Positions 54,801-61,512 of a stretch of 64,000 nt of DNA are shown one piece after another. The notes beneath the pieces are model-generated. The model was not told the origin of the DNA and did not search any database. It saw nothing but the letters and a program-made list of their open reading frames with translations. The stretch comes from RGIG3701 sp030530205. GTDB lineage: Bacteria; Planctomycetota; Planctomycetia; Pirellulales; Thermoguttaceae. The stretch covers positions 51,334 through 115,333 of the forward strand of contig JAUMVK010000008.1 in assembly GCA_030530205.1 (NCBI GenBank), in the 5' to 3' direction. The translations under genes and the position numbers were made by a program. Each line of letters starts with the position of its first letter. Within the stretch, counting starts at the first letter, position 1.

Positions 54801-56630
54801 ACGTGGACGGGTGTCGATGGGCTGGTTTACAACGGATCGGCCCACGAAGCCGCGGCGTATTTCACGTTCAACGGGCAGAATTTCGCGCTGGATCTCAGCA
54901 TCGTGGTGGACTCCACGGCGACGGCCGAGGAACTCATGAATGCCGGCACGTACACGCTGACCGCCAGTTTACGGGATTCCGAAGCTCAAAACTTTGAGCT
55001 GAATATTTCTCCGAAATCCGTCACCATCGCCAAGGCAAAAATCTGGCCCAGCGACGTGACGTGGAGCGGGACGCAGTTCAGTTACGATGGGCAGACCCAC
55101 GAAGTCACCGCAACGGCGTTCCGTTCGGGTGAACCGTTCCCCGCGATCGTTCTGGATGTCACGCCAAATGAGCCGATTCAAAACGCCGGTGACTACACGC
55201 TGACCGCCAGTCTGACGCACCCGAATTTTGAGCTTGGGGAAGAAATCACGCACGCCGCCAAAGTCACGCCATTCCAAATCGGAGCGATCGAGTGGGGCAC
55301 GACTACGCGGGTTTACTCCGACACGGAGCCGGTTTGGACGCTCCAGCCGACTTTCCTCGACTGGAACGGCGAGCCGGTTTCCCTGACCTACACGGTTTCG
55401 GAAGGCAAAACGCTTTCGGATGCAGGAACGTACACGTTGACTGCGAATCTGCCGGACGATGCGCAAAATTACGTCTTCACGTGCGATGATTCAGTTCAGG
55501 TCACGATCACGCCTCTTCAGCGAGTCGTGCCGACGGATCTTCAGACAGTTGGAATTGGAGGTGGCAAAGTCCTGGTCTCGTGGAATTCTGCGGATTCCGA
55601 TTTCACGCTGGAATTTAGCCGGACCGAGGATTTTTCAGAGTCACAGAACACGCGGGTGACGGATGCGTGCGAAACCACTCTGGATTTGAATCCGGGTGAA
55701 ATCTGGTTCCTGCGTGTCCGAGCGAATGCGGGGGATTCCAACCACGCGGATTCCGATTTTTCGGTGGTCTTCCAGAAACTCCCGATCGAGTTGAAGGGGG
55801 TTTTGGCGGTCGGAACGGTCGATCCTGAATCCTCCGCCGTTTCGGAAGAAGGAATTCCCGCCAATGCAAGCGGTTTCTACTCATGGGATCCGTTCACCGT
55901 AGAGGTCTGGACGGAATCCGTACATGAGCTTTCAGAGGGAAGTCAGGTCCAAATGACCGTGACGCTGGACGCCGAGAAATACTTGCTTTCAGATTCACCG
56001 GAAGCCCAAATCTCACTGGAAGGCGTTTCACTCGAAGTCACGCAGGGAGCCGGGTCGAACGATTACGTTTTGACCTTTACGATTCTGGAGGATCTGAACC
56101 TTCAGGGAGCCGCAGCCGTTCGGTTGGGCGCCGTGAGTTTCACCCCAGTTTCGGCGCAGCACGACAGTCTGGAACCGGCGCAGAGTCTTCCGATTCTGAT
56201 TGATGGAGCGGAACCCGACGTCACCCCGCAAGTCACGCGGGTCTGCTACGATATGGTGGAGGATGGCCAAATCGATATTCAGGACCTGGTCGTTTTCGCG
56301 AGACAGTTCGGGCAGCAATCCGTGGAACCGGGAATGTTCCTGACGGGCGATTTCAACCTCAGCGGTAGTGTGGAAATTCAGGACCTGGTTTGGTTTGCCA
56401 GAAACTTTGGACTTCGGGCAGGTAATTCCGAGGCTTTGAGGTTTCCCGCTAATTACCAGCCGGTGGCTGAAAGTACGCCAGAAACAGGAGAAACTTTTAT
56501 CCCCGCGGACGTTCAGAGTACAGCCGCCACGCCGGTTTCTACCATTAACTCACGCCGAAATTTGCAGGAAATGGAAATAACCGTCCACAAAACGCTAAAT
56601 GAAGAACTGCTTGAAGAAGAGGAACAGTGA
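48867..56630 (+). CDS. Giant surface protein: beta-helix, metzincin protease, MBG repeats, dockerin
   Basis: About 2587 residues from the ATG at 48867; an in-frame ATG at 48837 is an alternative, since GGGGA precedes both. LRLEVLEDRRLLSA (about 22-35) is the planctomycete export motif. Then: beta-helix (about 100-360); Fn3-like domain (PTNVTITPDSSNGSKLTVAW); metallopeptidase domain with HEVGHSVGLFH (50868-50900, first His about residue 668) and Met-turn PIMGASYY, a metzincin signature; PPC-like domain; second Fn3; about 14 MBG/YDG-type repeats of ~80 residues (nucleotides about 52100-55510; W...YxGxxxxVxAxF...N.AGTYT.TA); another Fn3; a cohesin-like domain; and two dockerin type I repeats (DGQIDIQDLVVFARQFG, LSGSVEIQDLVWFARNFG). 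A secreted, possibly self-processing protease or adhesin anchored through dockerin is inferred. Confidence 0.85.
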   Translation: MAAKPTLNQKIRSVFSHSRRLRLEVLEDRRLLSAVATSTDDDSLAFICGTCESGEDHDHDEDRFVALYEPECVVPDFVPENAVQISSSFDATVTDQIFSNAGNAGVLSVNSTEIALQASGTSRVTNETQLRSALLNVDVSEIIIDSSYNSLQYSTEQIQIRRTLSITSEKSGFTFTGSSDYPLFWVDSEGGNLTLSNVTISGAQFAVYNRGTAKIQNCVIESCNYGIHNIGSIQVQSCIIKSCTYGVYNTGTLVGSQILTYDISSVHFYSAGGTSTLYHCTFSGTGGSTIYAETGTVNLYNSLVTGDTAYMIILFSDGTLNGSGNFVNGSISASGSFAYTRGTPTFETDYSLTPTSVGLNSVQDNANSLDVNGNKLTKDVYGNARKSGSAIDAGAVERQIVVTPLATPTNVTITPDSSNGSKLTVAWDPVENAASYKVRFKLSHPECETSTWLEKTFTAGTTRWEFELIENTTISTQVIACGDYILSSDSSPSDTVQLTTAAVSFQETLVVNGTAVNVLHLHSNPTATRKIYLDFTGHLTFGTSWNRADYGGDLIVTRTYSRDSSVNFSQSELTEMYKIWKSVAEDYAPFDVDVTTEFLGLDALKRTNYRDEEYGIRVAVGATVQFMELGLQFGGIAYVGSFENSSDVPCFICTDKLEWKAAKEAASHEVGHSVGLFHRGGGSYSSGEYTFGVKISNGQYVSASGYWDSFVWCPIMGASYYTDMTQWSDGSYYNAKWYGSGTDRGDLAVINAYLDYRADDYGDYSTGTITGTPGTLVVAADGTVSTLGDVTLENSDFQYSGIITRQNDTDVFVLELANTSTIDLHIEGSTFANLDVYAALYADSDLQTALLESDEFASLQAEIQISDLAAGMYYLVVDGVGKYDSNGLKYYSDYDSLGYYTIYGSVICTNPLETPVLQFTNVTTSGLTVGWQEITNATGYEVYLNGTLYQTLSSSVTSCVISNLNANTSYTVSVTALTPDEMQYSSSTGSGTQSTLAAPVPAPISMMYGSALPALTFTGGWQAGDVVKYSLTSDGVYSTSAPDFSGKNVGNYTLFLKVERGGLEIWSGSTSVTVSPREIYASEIVWSNDSATYNGQTQSVSASYGGMALNVTVLNGAGTQIADFRNAGTYTASVGVSNSNYKLNSNAQTHTLTMNKYTVSSVSWSIPTLTYTGETQESRVSASFLFNGESKALNFTVSGADVKLRNAGNYTLTADLTDSANFQWAASVANRTVSASIGKYVVTLTEANWGSARSFVYDGQTHTVTAAFMDLVNSGENILSVNSTGTNVGSYTITASLKSGFGSNYTLAGLTSLTVSITPFQVRSINWGTTSLTYNSAVQTLSPMFDFNGQTIALTYTVDGGKILRDAGQYTARAVLTDTQNFVFADDSRSTGVSIAKFTVNQIDWPAYSDLTFTGQTQTITSPTFQFNGTAITLNTSVSKDGLPAELWGAGNYVVTASLADSVNFEFGSGAILSRTVKINPFVITSVTWTDPANLTYTGTEKFVSATFRDCDGQQKALVVTEDSGKTFLNAGTYAFTAAVPSVNYVFQNGVNRHQATITPAVIQALDWTIDSVTWNGSDHRTYDGQTHTAAAGFTFAGQTHEVSVENAQAENAGDYVFTAALTGTLDQQNFRLDASASSKTLTIDHRTLDVQTEISWSATQFTYDGGVHTVSATFTDLKTGQQNALKVTSSPTAIQNAGTYALTAILTPAQTQNYVLSAAATNIAQVMEFEISEIVWNVPNLVYSATVKPISAMFRDCDGQLKALTVTEDSGKTFLNVGSYAFTAAVPGSNYKFAEGAETTKALSITPFIIGSITWDGWEGLTYDGTDHVVTASFTDALGVSQSLNVQITGSGTALHDAGNYTATAALGDWAGNYVFSSGLATMKDVTVSPREVTQITWSDCALTYTGEVQTVTASFQDVTGEAHPLDVTVNDGKTLLNVGVYTVTAAMNDSNYIFAQALETTSNVEIAPFVVTDAAVTWTGVDGLVYNGSAHEAAAYFTFNGQNFALDLSIVVDSTATAEELMNAGTYTLTASLRDSEAQNFELNISPKSVTIAKAKIWPSDVTWSGTQFSYDGQTHEVTATAFRSGEPFPAIVLDVTPNEPIQNAGDYTLTASLTHPNFELGEEITHAAKVTPFQIGAIEWGTTTRVYSDTEPVWTLQPTFLDWNGEPVSLTYTVSEGKTLSDAGTYTLTANLPDDAQNYVFTCDDSVQVTITPLQRVVPTDLQTVGIGGGKVLVSWNSADSDFTLEFSRTEDFSESQNTRVTDACETTLDLNPGEIWFLRVRANAGDSNHADSDFSVVFQKLPIELKGVLAVGTVDPESSAVSEEGIPANASGFYSWDPFTVEVWTESVHELSEGSQVQMTVTLDAEKYLLSDSPEAQISLEGVSLEVTQGAGSNDYVLTFTILEDLNLQGAAAVRLGAVSFTPVSAQHDSLEPAQSLPILIDGAEPDVTPQVTRVCYDMVEDGQIDIQDLVVFARQFGQQSVEPGMFLTGDFNLSGSVEIQDLVWFARNFGLRAGNSEALRFPANYQPVAESTPETGETFIPADVQSTAATPVSTINSRRNLQEMEITVHKTLNEELLEEEEQ
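52100..55510 (+). repeat. Coding tandem repeats (about 14 MBG-type units)
   Basis: Within the giant protein, units of roughly 240 bases each encode a W-x(5-10)-Y-x-G opening, a VxAxF strand, NAGTYTLTA, then an NY/NF-x-F strand. They are diverged at DNA level, so the array is old; two units (near 53400 and 54130) still share EDSGKTFLN and CDGQ blocks, indicating a later duplication of a multi-unit block. Confidence 0.75.
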
Positions 56631-56658
56631 TTCGTTTTTCAGGGCCTTAGAGGAGTTT

Positions 56659-56697
56659 GAAGGGAGAGGAGTATTCAGAAAAAATATCCCTCCCTTC
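56659..56697. terminator. Bidirectional terminator after the giant protein
   Basis: GAAGGGAGAGGAGTATT, loop with A6, AATATCCCTCCCTTC; it lies between the convergent giant-protein and response-regulator genes. Confidence 0.7.
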
Positions 56698-56707
56698 AGG
56701 TTTAATC

Positions 56708-58126
56708 TTAAATTAGCTGGAATTTCTTCATCTTTTTGTAGAGCGTCGTTCGGTTGATCCCCAATGATTCGGCAGTCAGATTTCGGCTCCACTGATTCGC
56801 TTCCAGAGCGTTCAGGATGATTTGACGCTCGGGAACGTTCAGCGAACTCTTCAGGGAATTGACCGAACCGTGCGTCAACGTAAAATCCAGTTCCAAGGCC
56901 GATTCTGATTCCTCAAAATCCTCACGCAGATGCGGGGGAAGGTCCTGCGGCAGAATCCACGGTGTACTGCCGAGCAAGACCACACGTTCCACCACGTTTT
57001 GCAATTCTCGTACATTTCCGGGCCAGGCGTAATTCTGAAGAAGCGCGAGTGTTTCCGGTCGAAACCCACGTACGTCCCGATGGCATTCTAATCGCGTTTT
57101 CTCAAGGAAAAACTGTGCAAGCTGTGGAATATCGGAGACTCTGCTTCGAAGCGGAGGTAGCTCCAGATTGATGACGTTAATGCGGTAAAAAAGGTCCTGA
57201 CGGAAACGCCCGGCAGCGACCGCTTCGGAAAGGTTTTCGTTCGTCGCGAGAATCACCCGCGTATTAACACGCTGGGTTTTGGTTCCGCCAACAGGTTCGA
57301 ACTCGAAATCCTGAAGAACACGGAGGAGTTTGATCTGAAGTGCTGGAGAAGCCGTCCCAATCTCATCGAGGAAAATCGTCCCTCCGTCCGCCTGCAGGAA
57401 ACGACCGATTTTTTTGGAAACAGCGCCTGTAAACGCGCCGGCTTCGTGCCCGAAAAGCTCGCTTTCGATGAGTGTTTCAGGAAGAACTCCGCACGAGACT
57501 TCAACGAAAGGCTTGTCCCGGCGGGAACTTGCCTTGTGGATCGCACGGGCGAGAAGGGATTTACCCGTTCCGCTTTCACCTGTAATGAGGACCGTCATCC
57601 GTGTGTCGGCAATGCGGTCCACAATTTCGGAAATCCCCTGGAGAGACGATTCGGCGCCGATGATTCCCTGGAGTTTCGGTTCGCAAGGTGAAACCTCCAA
57701 AAGATCTTCGGGCGTAAGAGTTGAATTGGGTTCACTTCGGGTGGAAAGTGTAAAGCCCTGTCGCTCTTTTAAATTAGCAATGATTTTCAGGACCTGATCG
57801 TCCATCAAAGGCTTGGTAAGAAAATCAATAGCGCCGTTTTTTACGGCTTGCATCGCGTCTTCGATGGAAGCGAGACCGGAAAGCATAACCACCGGAACTC
57901 CCGGGAAGTTCTCCTTTATGAGCCGCAGTACGTCCATACCGCTCTCGGGGCCGAGACGAAGATCGACGAACGCCAAATCAATCGCCTCCGCTTTGAGGAT
58001 CGATTCTGCCTCTGCTTTACTGCGGGCCGGACGCACCGTGTGACCATAGGAGCCAAGCCACTCGATCGTGGAACGCAGAATTTGCAGGTCATCATCGACG
58101 AACAGGATGGAAATACTGCTGCTCAT
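56708..58126 (-). CDS. NtrC-type sigma-54-dependent response regulator
   Basis: 472 residues. Receiver domain (1-120) with phospho-acceptor Asp55 (FVDLRLG) and Lys105 (LTKP). AAA+ domain (about 150-380) with Walker A GESGTGKS (183-190), the sigma-54-contact loop GAFTGA (230-235), Walker B GGTIFLDEIG (248-257) and FRQDLFYRINV. A Fis-type HTH (about 425-472; AEANQWSRNLTAESLGINRT then TLYKKMKKF) binds DNA. All residues needed for phosphorylation-controlled activation of sigma-54 promoters are present. GAGGTG precedes the ATG at 58126. No histidine kinase is adjacent, so the partner is elsewhere; I found no clear -24/-12 promoter in the window. Confidence 0.93.
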   Translation of the reverse strand: MSSSISILFVDDDLQILRSTIEWLGSYGHTVRPARSKAEAESILKAEAIDLAFVDLRLGPESGMDVLRLIKENFPGVPVVMLSGLASIEDAMQAVKNGAIDFLTKPLMDDQVLKIIANLKERQGFTLSTRSEPNSTLTPEDLLEVSPCEPKLQGIIGAESSLQGISEIVDRIADTRMTVLITGESGTGKSLLARAIHKASSRRDKPFVEVSCGVLPETLIESELFGHEAGAFTGAVSKKIGRFLQADGGTIFLDEIGTASPALQIKLLRVLQDFEFEPVGGTKTQRVNTRVILATNENLSEAVAAGRFRQDLFYRINVINLELPPLRSRVSDIPQLAQFFLEKTRLECHRDVRGFRPETLALLQNYAWPGNVRELQNVVERVVLLGSTPWILPQDLPPHLREDFEESESALELDFTLTHGSVNSLKSSLNVPERQIILNALEANQWSRNLTAESLGINRTTLYKKMKKFQLI

Positions 58127-58308
58127 AAAGCACCTCTTCCCACCGTGGGAATTGGCTGAGAACCTGGTTTTCTTTCACTTCAAGTAAACCATATAATTTA
58201 TCTGAAGACCAGTCTTTTTTGAGAAAATGGCCAGAAAAAGACTTGATTATTTTTTAAAAGTTCAGATTAAAGGGGTTGTGACAAATGTGAGGCCAGTCTC
58301 CTGCCGGG

Positions 58309-59133
58309 TCACTTCTTCACGTAATACTTTGTAATGTCCAGTCCGCCGTGCATTTCGTCCTCAAGAATTTTCACACGGGACTGCAGATGATCTACCATGC
58401 GCTGGAGTTTCAGGACCAGCCCCTCATCGGACTCCTCATGGATCGGCCGGGGAACGGTCGGGTAGTTCAAGTGACGCTGGAACGCCATGAAGAGGTACGT
58501 CGGGTCCTTCCGCCGGTTCGCCAGCGCGATGCGTCCCTCTTTTTCGCCGAAGAGGATCGTTTTCCCGTTCTCCTCGCCGTGGATGACCGGGTAGTAGGCG
58601 CTCCTGACGAAAATCATTTCCGCGAAATCGAGCAGGCCCAACTGACGGCTCAGAAGCAGGATCCACTCGCTCCAAGCCTCATCGAAAACCGGGTCCTGGG
58701 CAATCGCCCGCAGTCCTTCGTCGTACTTGAGCCGGTTTCGGCTTAATGCCTCGAACTGGTAGAGGAACATTCCCTGGGGGATCATATTTTCGGCGCGGCA
58801 GTGCGCTTCCTTTTCGAGAATTTGGAGAGCGATCAGATAGTCAAATTTCCCGTCGTCCCGCTCCGCTTCGCTCATGATGAAGGTCTGGAACGGCGTGAAG
58901 TAGTGACTCATGCGCCTCATCGCCTCGGCCATGCTGCCCGTGTGTTTCAGAGAGGATTCCATAAATTCCATCGCGATTGGGAGGCGCGTCGTGGCGAGGA
59001 TCTCGAACCGGATGGAGCGCAAAAGCTCCTGTGTCGCGGTGGCGTTCATGCGCTCCCGGAGCGTCTTGAACAAATATTCCTGTTCGACGTACTCTTCATG
59101 AGCGAGGATGGAAGCGCGGGGAGGAGTAGGCAT
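58309..59133 (-). CDS. Conserved planctomycete protein of unknown function
   Basis: 274 residues, no signal peptide or membrane segment. It begins ILAHEEYVEQEYLFKTLRER and contains EILATTRLPIAMEFMESSLK, HYFTPFQTFIMSEAE, FLYQFEALSRNRLKYDEGL and ILFGEKEGRIALANR, a pattern I associate with a lineage-specific planctomycete family of similar length. It is largely alpha-helical with a C-terminal short coil (LKLQRMVDHLQSRVKILEDE). It lies upstream of, and in the same orientation as, the NtrC-like gene (gap 182 bases), but no functional link is shown. It overlaps no known catalytic motif. Confidence 0.7.
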   Translation of the reverse strand: MPTPPRASILAHEEYVEQEYLFKTLRERMNATATQELLRSIRFEILATTRLPIAMEFMESSLKHTGSMAEAMRRMSHYFTPFQTFIMSEAERDDGKFDYLIALQILEKEAHCRAENMIPQGMFLYQFEALSRNRLKYDEGLRAIAQDPVFDEAWSEWILLLSRQLGLLDFAEMIFVRSAYYPVIHGEENGKTILFGEKEGRIALANRRKDPTYLFMAFQRHLNYPTVPRPIHEESDEGLVLKLQRMVDHLQSRVKILEDEMHGGLDITKYYVKK

Positions 59134-59235
59134 TTAATTATGAATTCTGAATGATGAATTATGAATTGGGCTTGGGAGTTGGGACGAACGTTTTAATTTT
59201 AACCCAAAAACTTTTAAAAGTCAAGTGGGGGCCGC

Positions 59236-59264
59236 TTGACAATTATTGGGGAATGGATTAAAAT
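59236..59264 (+). promoter_or_regulatory. Promoter of the NagB-like gene
   Basis: TTGACA (59236-59241), 17 bases, TAAAAT (59259-59264), about 50 bases before the ATG. Confidence 0.65.
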
Positions 59265-59313
59265 CAATTTTAATGTTTTTTTATCCACCTACCCATTGAA
59301 AAAGGAAACTCTC

Positions 59314-60243
59314 ATGACTCGTCCATTAAGCAAAGTCGCCCCGCAGTGGTGGGACTACACGACCCTGGATCAGGAAATCATCGACGACGCGGCCAAGCTC
59401 ACAGAAGAAACGCTCTTCCAGCTCTCACGGCCTGGTTTCACGGTCCATTACCACGAAACGCTTGAGGATTTTTATCTCTGCGAAGCTCTGGAATACATCG
59501 AGGCGTGGAAAAAGGCCACGGCCGATAATCCGTGCGGGATCTGCGGCCCGATCGGCCCCACCGAGCAGCTTCCGCTCGTCGCCCGGATCGTGAACTCGCT
59601 CGAACTGAACCTCAAAAACGCGCACTTCTGGGGAATGGACGAGTGGGTGGAAAACGGCCAGCCCGTCGGAATGGACCATCCGCTTTCTTTCTATAAGGCG
59701 GACTATGAGCTCTGCTTCGGCCGCATCCGGGAAGACCTGCGTATGCCGCTGGAAAACATTCACTTCCCGTCGGGCGATCTGGACGCCTACACGAAAACGT
59801 TTGATGAAATCCACTGCGTGACGATGCAGGGAGGCCAGGGCGACACGAAGCACTGGGCGTTCAACGATCCGGTCCGCCGTGAAGGCGCGTACGTCGATGC
59901 GCCGCCGACCCCCGAGGAGTACCGCCAGAAACGCGCCCGCGTCACGGAACTGCACCCGATCACGATTTTGCAGAACGCCCGCACCAGCGGCGGCGGTTAC
60001 GTCGCAAACGTCCCGCAGTACGCCTGCACGGTCGGCCCGTACGAAACGTGGAAGGCGGACCGCGTCTCCATCTGGCAGGCGGGAATGCACGACAATCCGT
60101 TCGGAATGCGTCTTTCGGCGTGGATGATCAGTAAGAAGATCGCGGACTCGGCCGTCCCCATGTCGCTTTTGGCAGACCATCCGGACGTTCATTTCCACTA
60201 CTACCGCCCGGCTATCAAGACCGTCGGCGCGGAAATGCACTAA
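59314..60243 (+). CDS. NagB-like glucosamine-6-phosphate deaminase family protein
   Basis: 309 residues from the ATG at 59314 (AAAGGA precedes it). NagB/SugarP-isomerase fold: NAHFWGMDEWV with the base/ring-opening Asp109, and GGQGDTKHWAFNDP, which corresponds to the GIGxDGHIAFNEP loop of NagB (Asp177, His180). The loop has one extra residue between Asp and His and lacks the GIG glycines, and the protein is longer than E. coli NagB (266). The C-terminal SKKIADSAVPMSLLADHPDV matches the family end. Expected role: convert glucosamine-6-phosphate to fructose-6-phosphate plus ammonia, or act on a related amino-sugar phosphate, feeding from amino-glycan degradation. Cytoplasmic. Confidence 0.75.
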   Translation: MTRPLSKVAPQWWDYTTLDQEIIDDAAKLTEETLFQLSRPGFTVHYHETLEDFYLCEALEYIEAWKKATADNPCGICGPIGPTEQLPLVARIVNSLELNLKNAHFWGMDEWVENGQPVGMDHPLSFYKADYELCFGRIREDLRMPLENIHFPSGDLDAYTKTFDEIHCVTMQGGQGDTKHWAFNDPVRREGAYVDAPPTPEEYRQKRARVTELHPITILQNARTSGGGYVANVPQYACTVGPYETWKADRVSIWQAGMHDNPFGMRLSAWMISKKIADSAVPMSLLADHPDVHFHYYRPAIKTVGAEMH

Positions 60244-60288
60244 CCCCCTAAACGGCCCCAAATTAAACGCATATCGCTTTGAGTTTTA

Positions 60289-60453
60289 TTTAAACACGGA
60301 TTTACACGTATTTACACTGATTAAATAGGTTTTAAAAGATTTCTTCAGTAAAGACTTCAACCTTTTTTCTTTAAAAATCCGTCAAATCCTTTTAATCCGT
60401 GGAAATCCGTGTTTAAATCGTGTGTTGAGACGGGTTGGATGTGGGGTTTAGCC
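60289..60453. repeat. Palindromic repeat (AAACACGGATTTACACG), copy 2
   Basis: TTTAAACACGGATTTACACG at one end and AATCCGTGGAAATCCGTGTT at the other form a hairpin; the 3' flank GTTGAGACGGG...GGGTTTAGCC resembles the same position at 30190-30224. Upstream flank and centre are more diverged than the arms. Confidence 0.75.
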
Positions 60454-60524
60454 TTTAGTCTGCTGCGTCCTGATTTGCCCGCTTCACCCCCACCTCATTT
60501 CACTTTTAACCCCATCACCCTCCC

Positions 60525-61424
60525 ATGAAAAAGATCCTCCCCCTTTTGTTCGTTCTTTGTTTCGCGCTTCCGCTTTGCGCACAGGAGCCGCAGGCGGAAA
60601 ACGGCCTGACCTCGCTGATGAAGAAGCACGGTCTGAACTGCTGCACCGCGCAGGCGACGCCGACGATTTGCCTGCTCTGCGGGATCGAAGCCCCGAAACC
60701 GTGCATCGCCAAGCCGCTGGACGAAGCGGTGGCTTTGGCGAAAGACCAGCCGAAAGTGGAGAAAGTCCTGATTTTCTGCCCGGACGCGACGGGAAAATTC
60801 ATCGTCGATAAATACCCGGAAGACTGGAAGCCGCTGATCGAGTCCTCGACGTTCTCGGCGGTCGGGACGAACGTCCTGCCGAGCGTTACGCCGGTCTGTT
60901 TCGGCGCGATTTTCACGGGCTGCCCGCCGGAAATTCACGGGATCCGGAAGTATAACGACAAATACAATCCGAACCCGATCAAGGTCGAAACCCTTTTCGA
61001 CGCTTTTACCGCCGCCGGGAAAAAGGCGATCATCATCTCGAGCAAGAACTGCAGCATCGACCTGATTTTCCGCGGGCATAAAGTGGACCAGATCACTACG
61101 AACAATTCGCAGGAGTCGGTCGATACGGCCAAGAAAATCCTGCGTGAGGGGAAATACGACCTGGTCCTCTGCTACGACGGGAACTACGACTCGACGATGC
61201 ACGCGAACGGCGTTTTTCACGAGAAATCCATCGCGGCCATGCGGGATTCGATCCGCTGGTACCTGGAACTGGTCGCGGTCGCAGATGCGGTCTGGCCGGA
61301 TCAGAAGCACCTGACGGCGTTCCTCCCGGACCACGGCGCGCACGATCTGGAAAATGGAAAAGGCACGCACGGCAGTGACCAGGCGTGCGACGCGATCGTT
61401 CAGAGTTTTTACCGCATTAAATGA
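60525..61424 (+). CDS. Secreted alkaline-phosphatase-superfamily-like protein
   Basis: 299 residues with a signal peptide (KILPLLFVLCFALPLCA). VLIFCPDATGKFIVDKYPED near residue 85 and NVLPSVTPVCFGAIFTGCPP then EIHGIRKYN near 130-145 match the metal-binding Asp and the TxP...TG...HG segments of AlkP-superfamily phosphodiesterases. FLPDHGAHDLENGKGTHGSD near the end supplies the DHG-H-...-H metal ligands. The nucleophile is probably Thr (PSVTPV). It would hydrolyse a phosphate or sulfate ester in the periplasm. The copy-2 palindromic repeat lies directly upstream. Confidence 0.65.
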   Translation: MKKILPLLFVLCFALPLCAQEPQAENGLTSLMKKHGLNCCTAQATPTICLLCGIEAPKPCIAKPLDEAVALAKDQPKVEKVLIFCPDATGKFIVDKYPEDWKPLIESSTFSAVGTNVLPSVTPVCFGAIFTGCPPEIHGIRKYNDKYNPNPIKVETLFDAFTAAGKKAIIISSKNCSIDLIFRGHKVDQITTNNSQESVDTAKKILREGKYDLVLCYDGNYDSTMHANGVFHEKSIAAMRDSIRWYLELVAVADAVWPDQKHLTAFLPDHGAHDLENGKGTHGSDQACDAIVQSFYRIK

Positions 61425-61456
61425 TTAAAAATCGAAAGAAAAAAAGGGTCTCGCTT

Positions 61457-61512
61457 CCGGCGGGGACGCCGGCCCCATACGTGTCAACTTGCGGAGATGA
61501 CGCTGGAAGGGC
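61457..61512. repeat. GACGCCGGCCC repeat copy at the end of the second tape-measure ORF
   Basis: GGCGGGGACGCCGGCCCCAT, then GTCAACTTGCGG and GACGCTGGAAGG. The stop codon of the minus-strand tape-measure-like ORF (61484) lies inside it. Confidence 0.55.

Noticed and set aside
52100..55510. Possible CRISPR-like or satellite array
   Set aside because: Repeats are about 240 bases, diverged, in frame and coding for MBG domains; no short direct repeats with unique spacers.
58127..58308. Sigma-54 (-24/-12) promoter controlled by the NtrC-like regulator
   Set aside because: No GG-N10-GC pair in a TGGCAC..TTGC context in this gap; TTGGCAC near 18085 lacks the -12 element.
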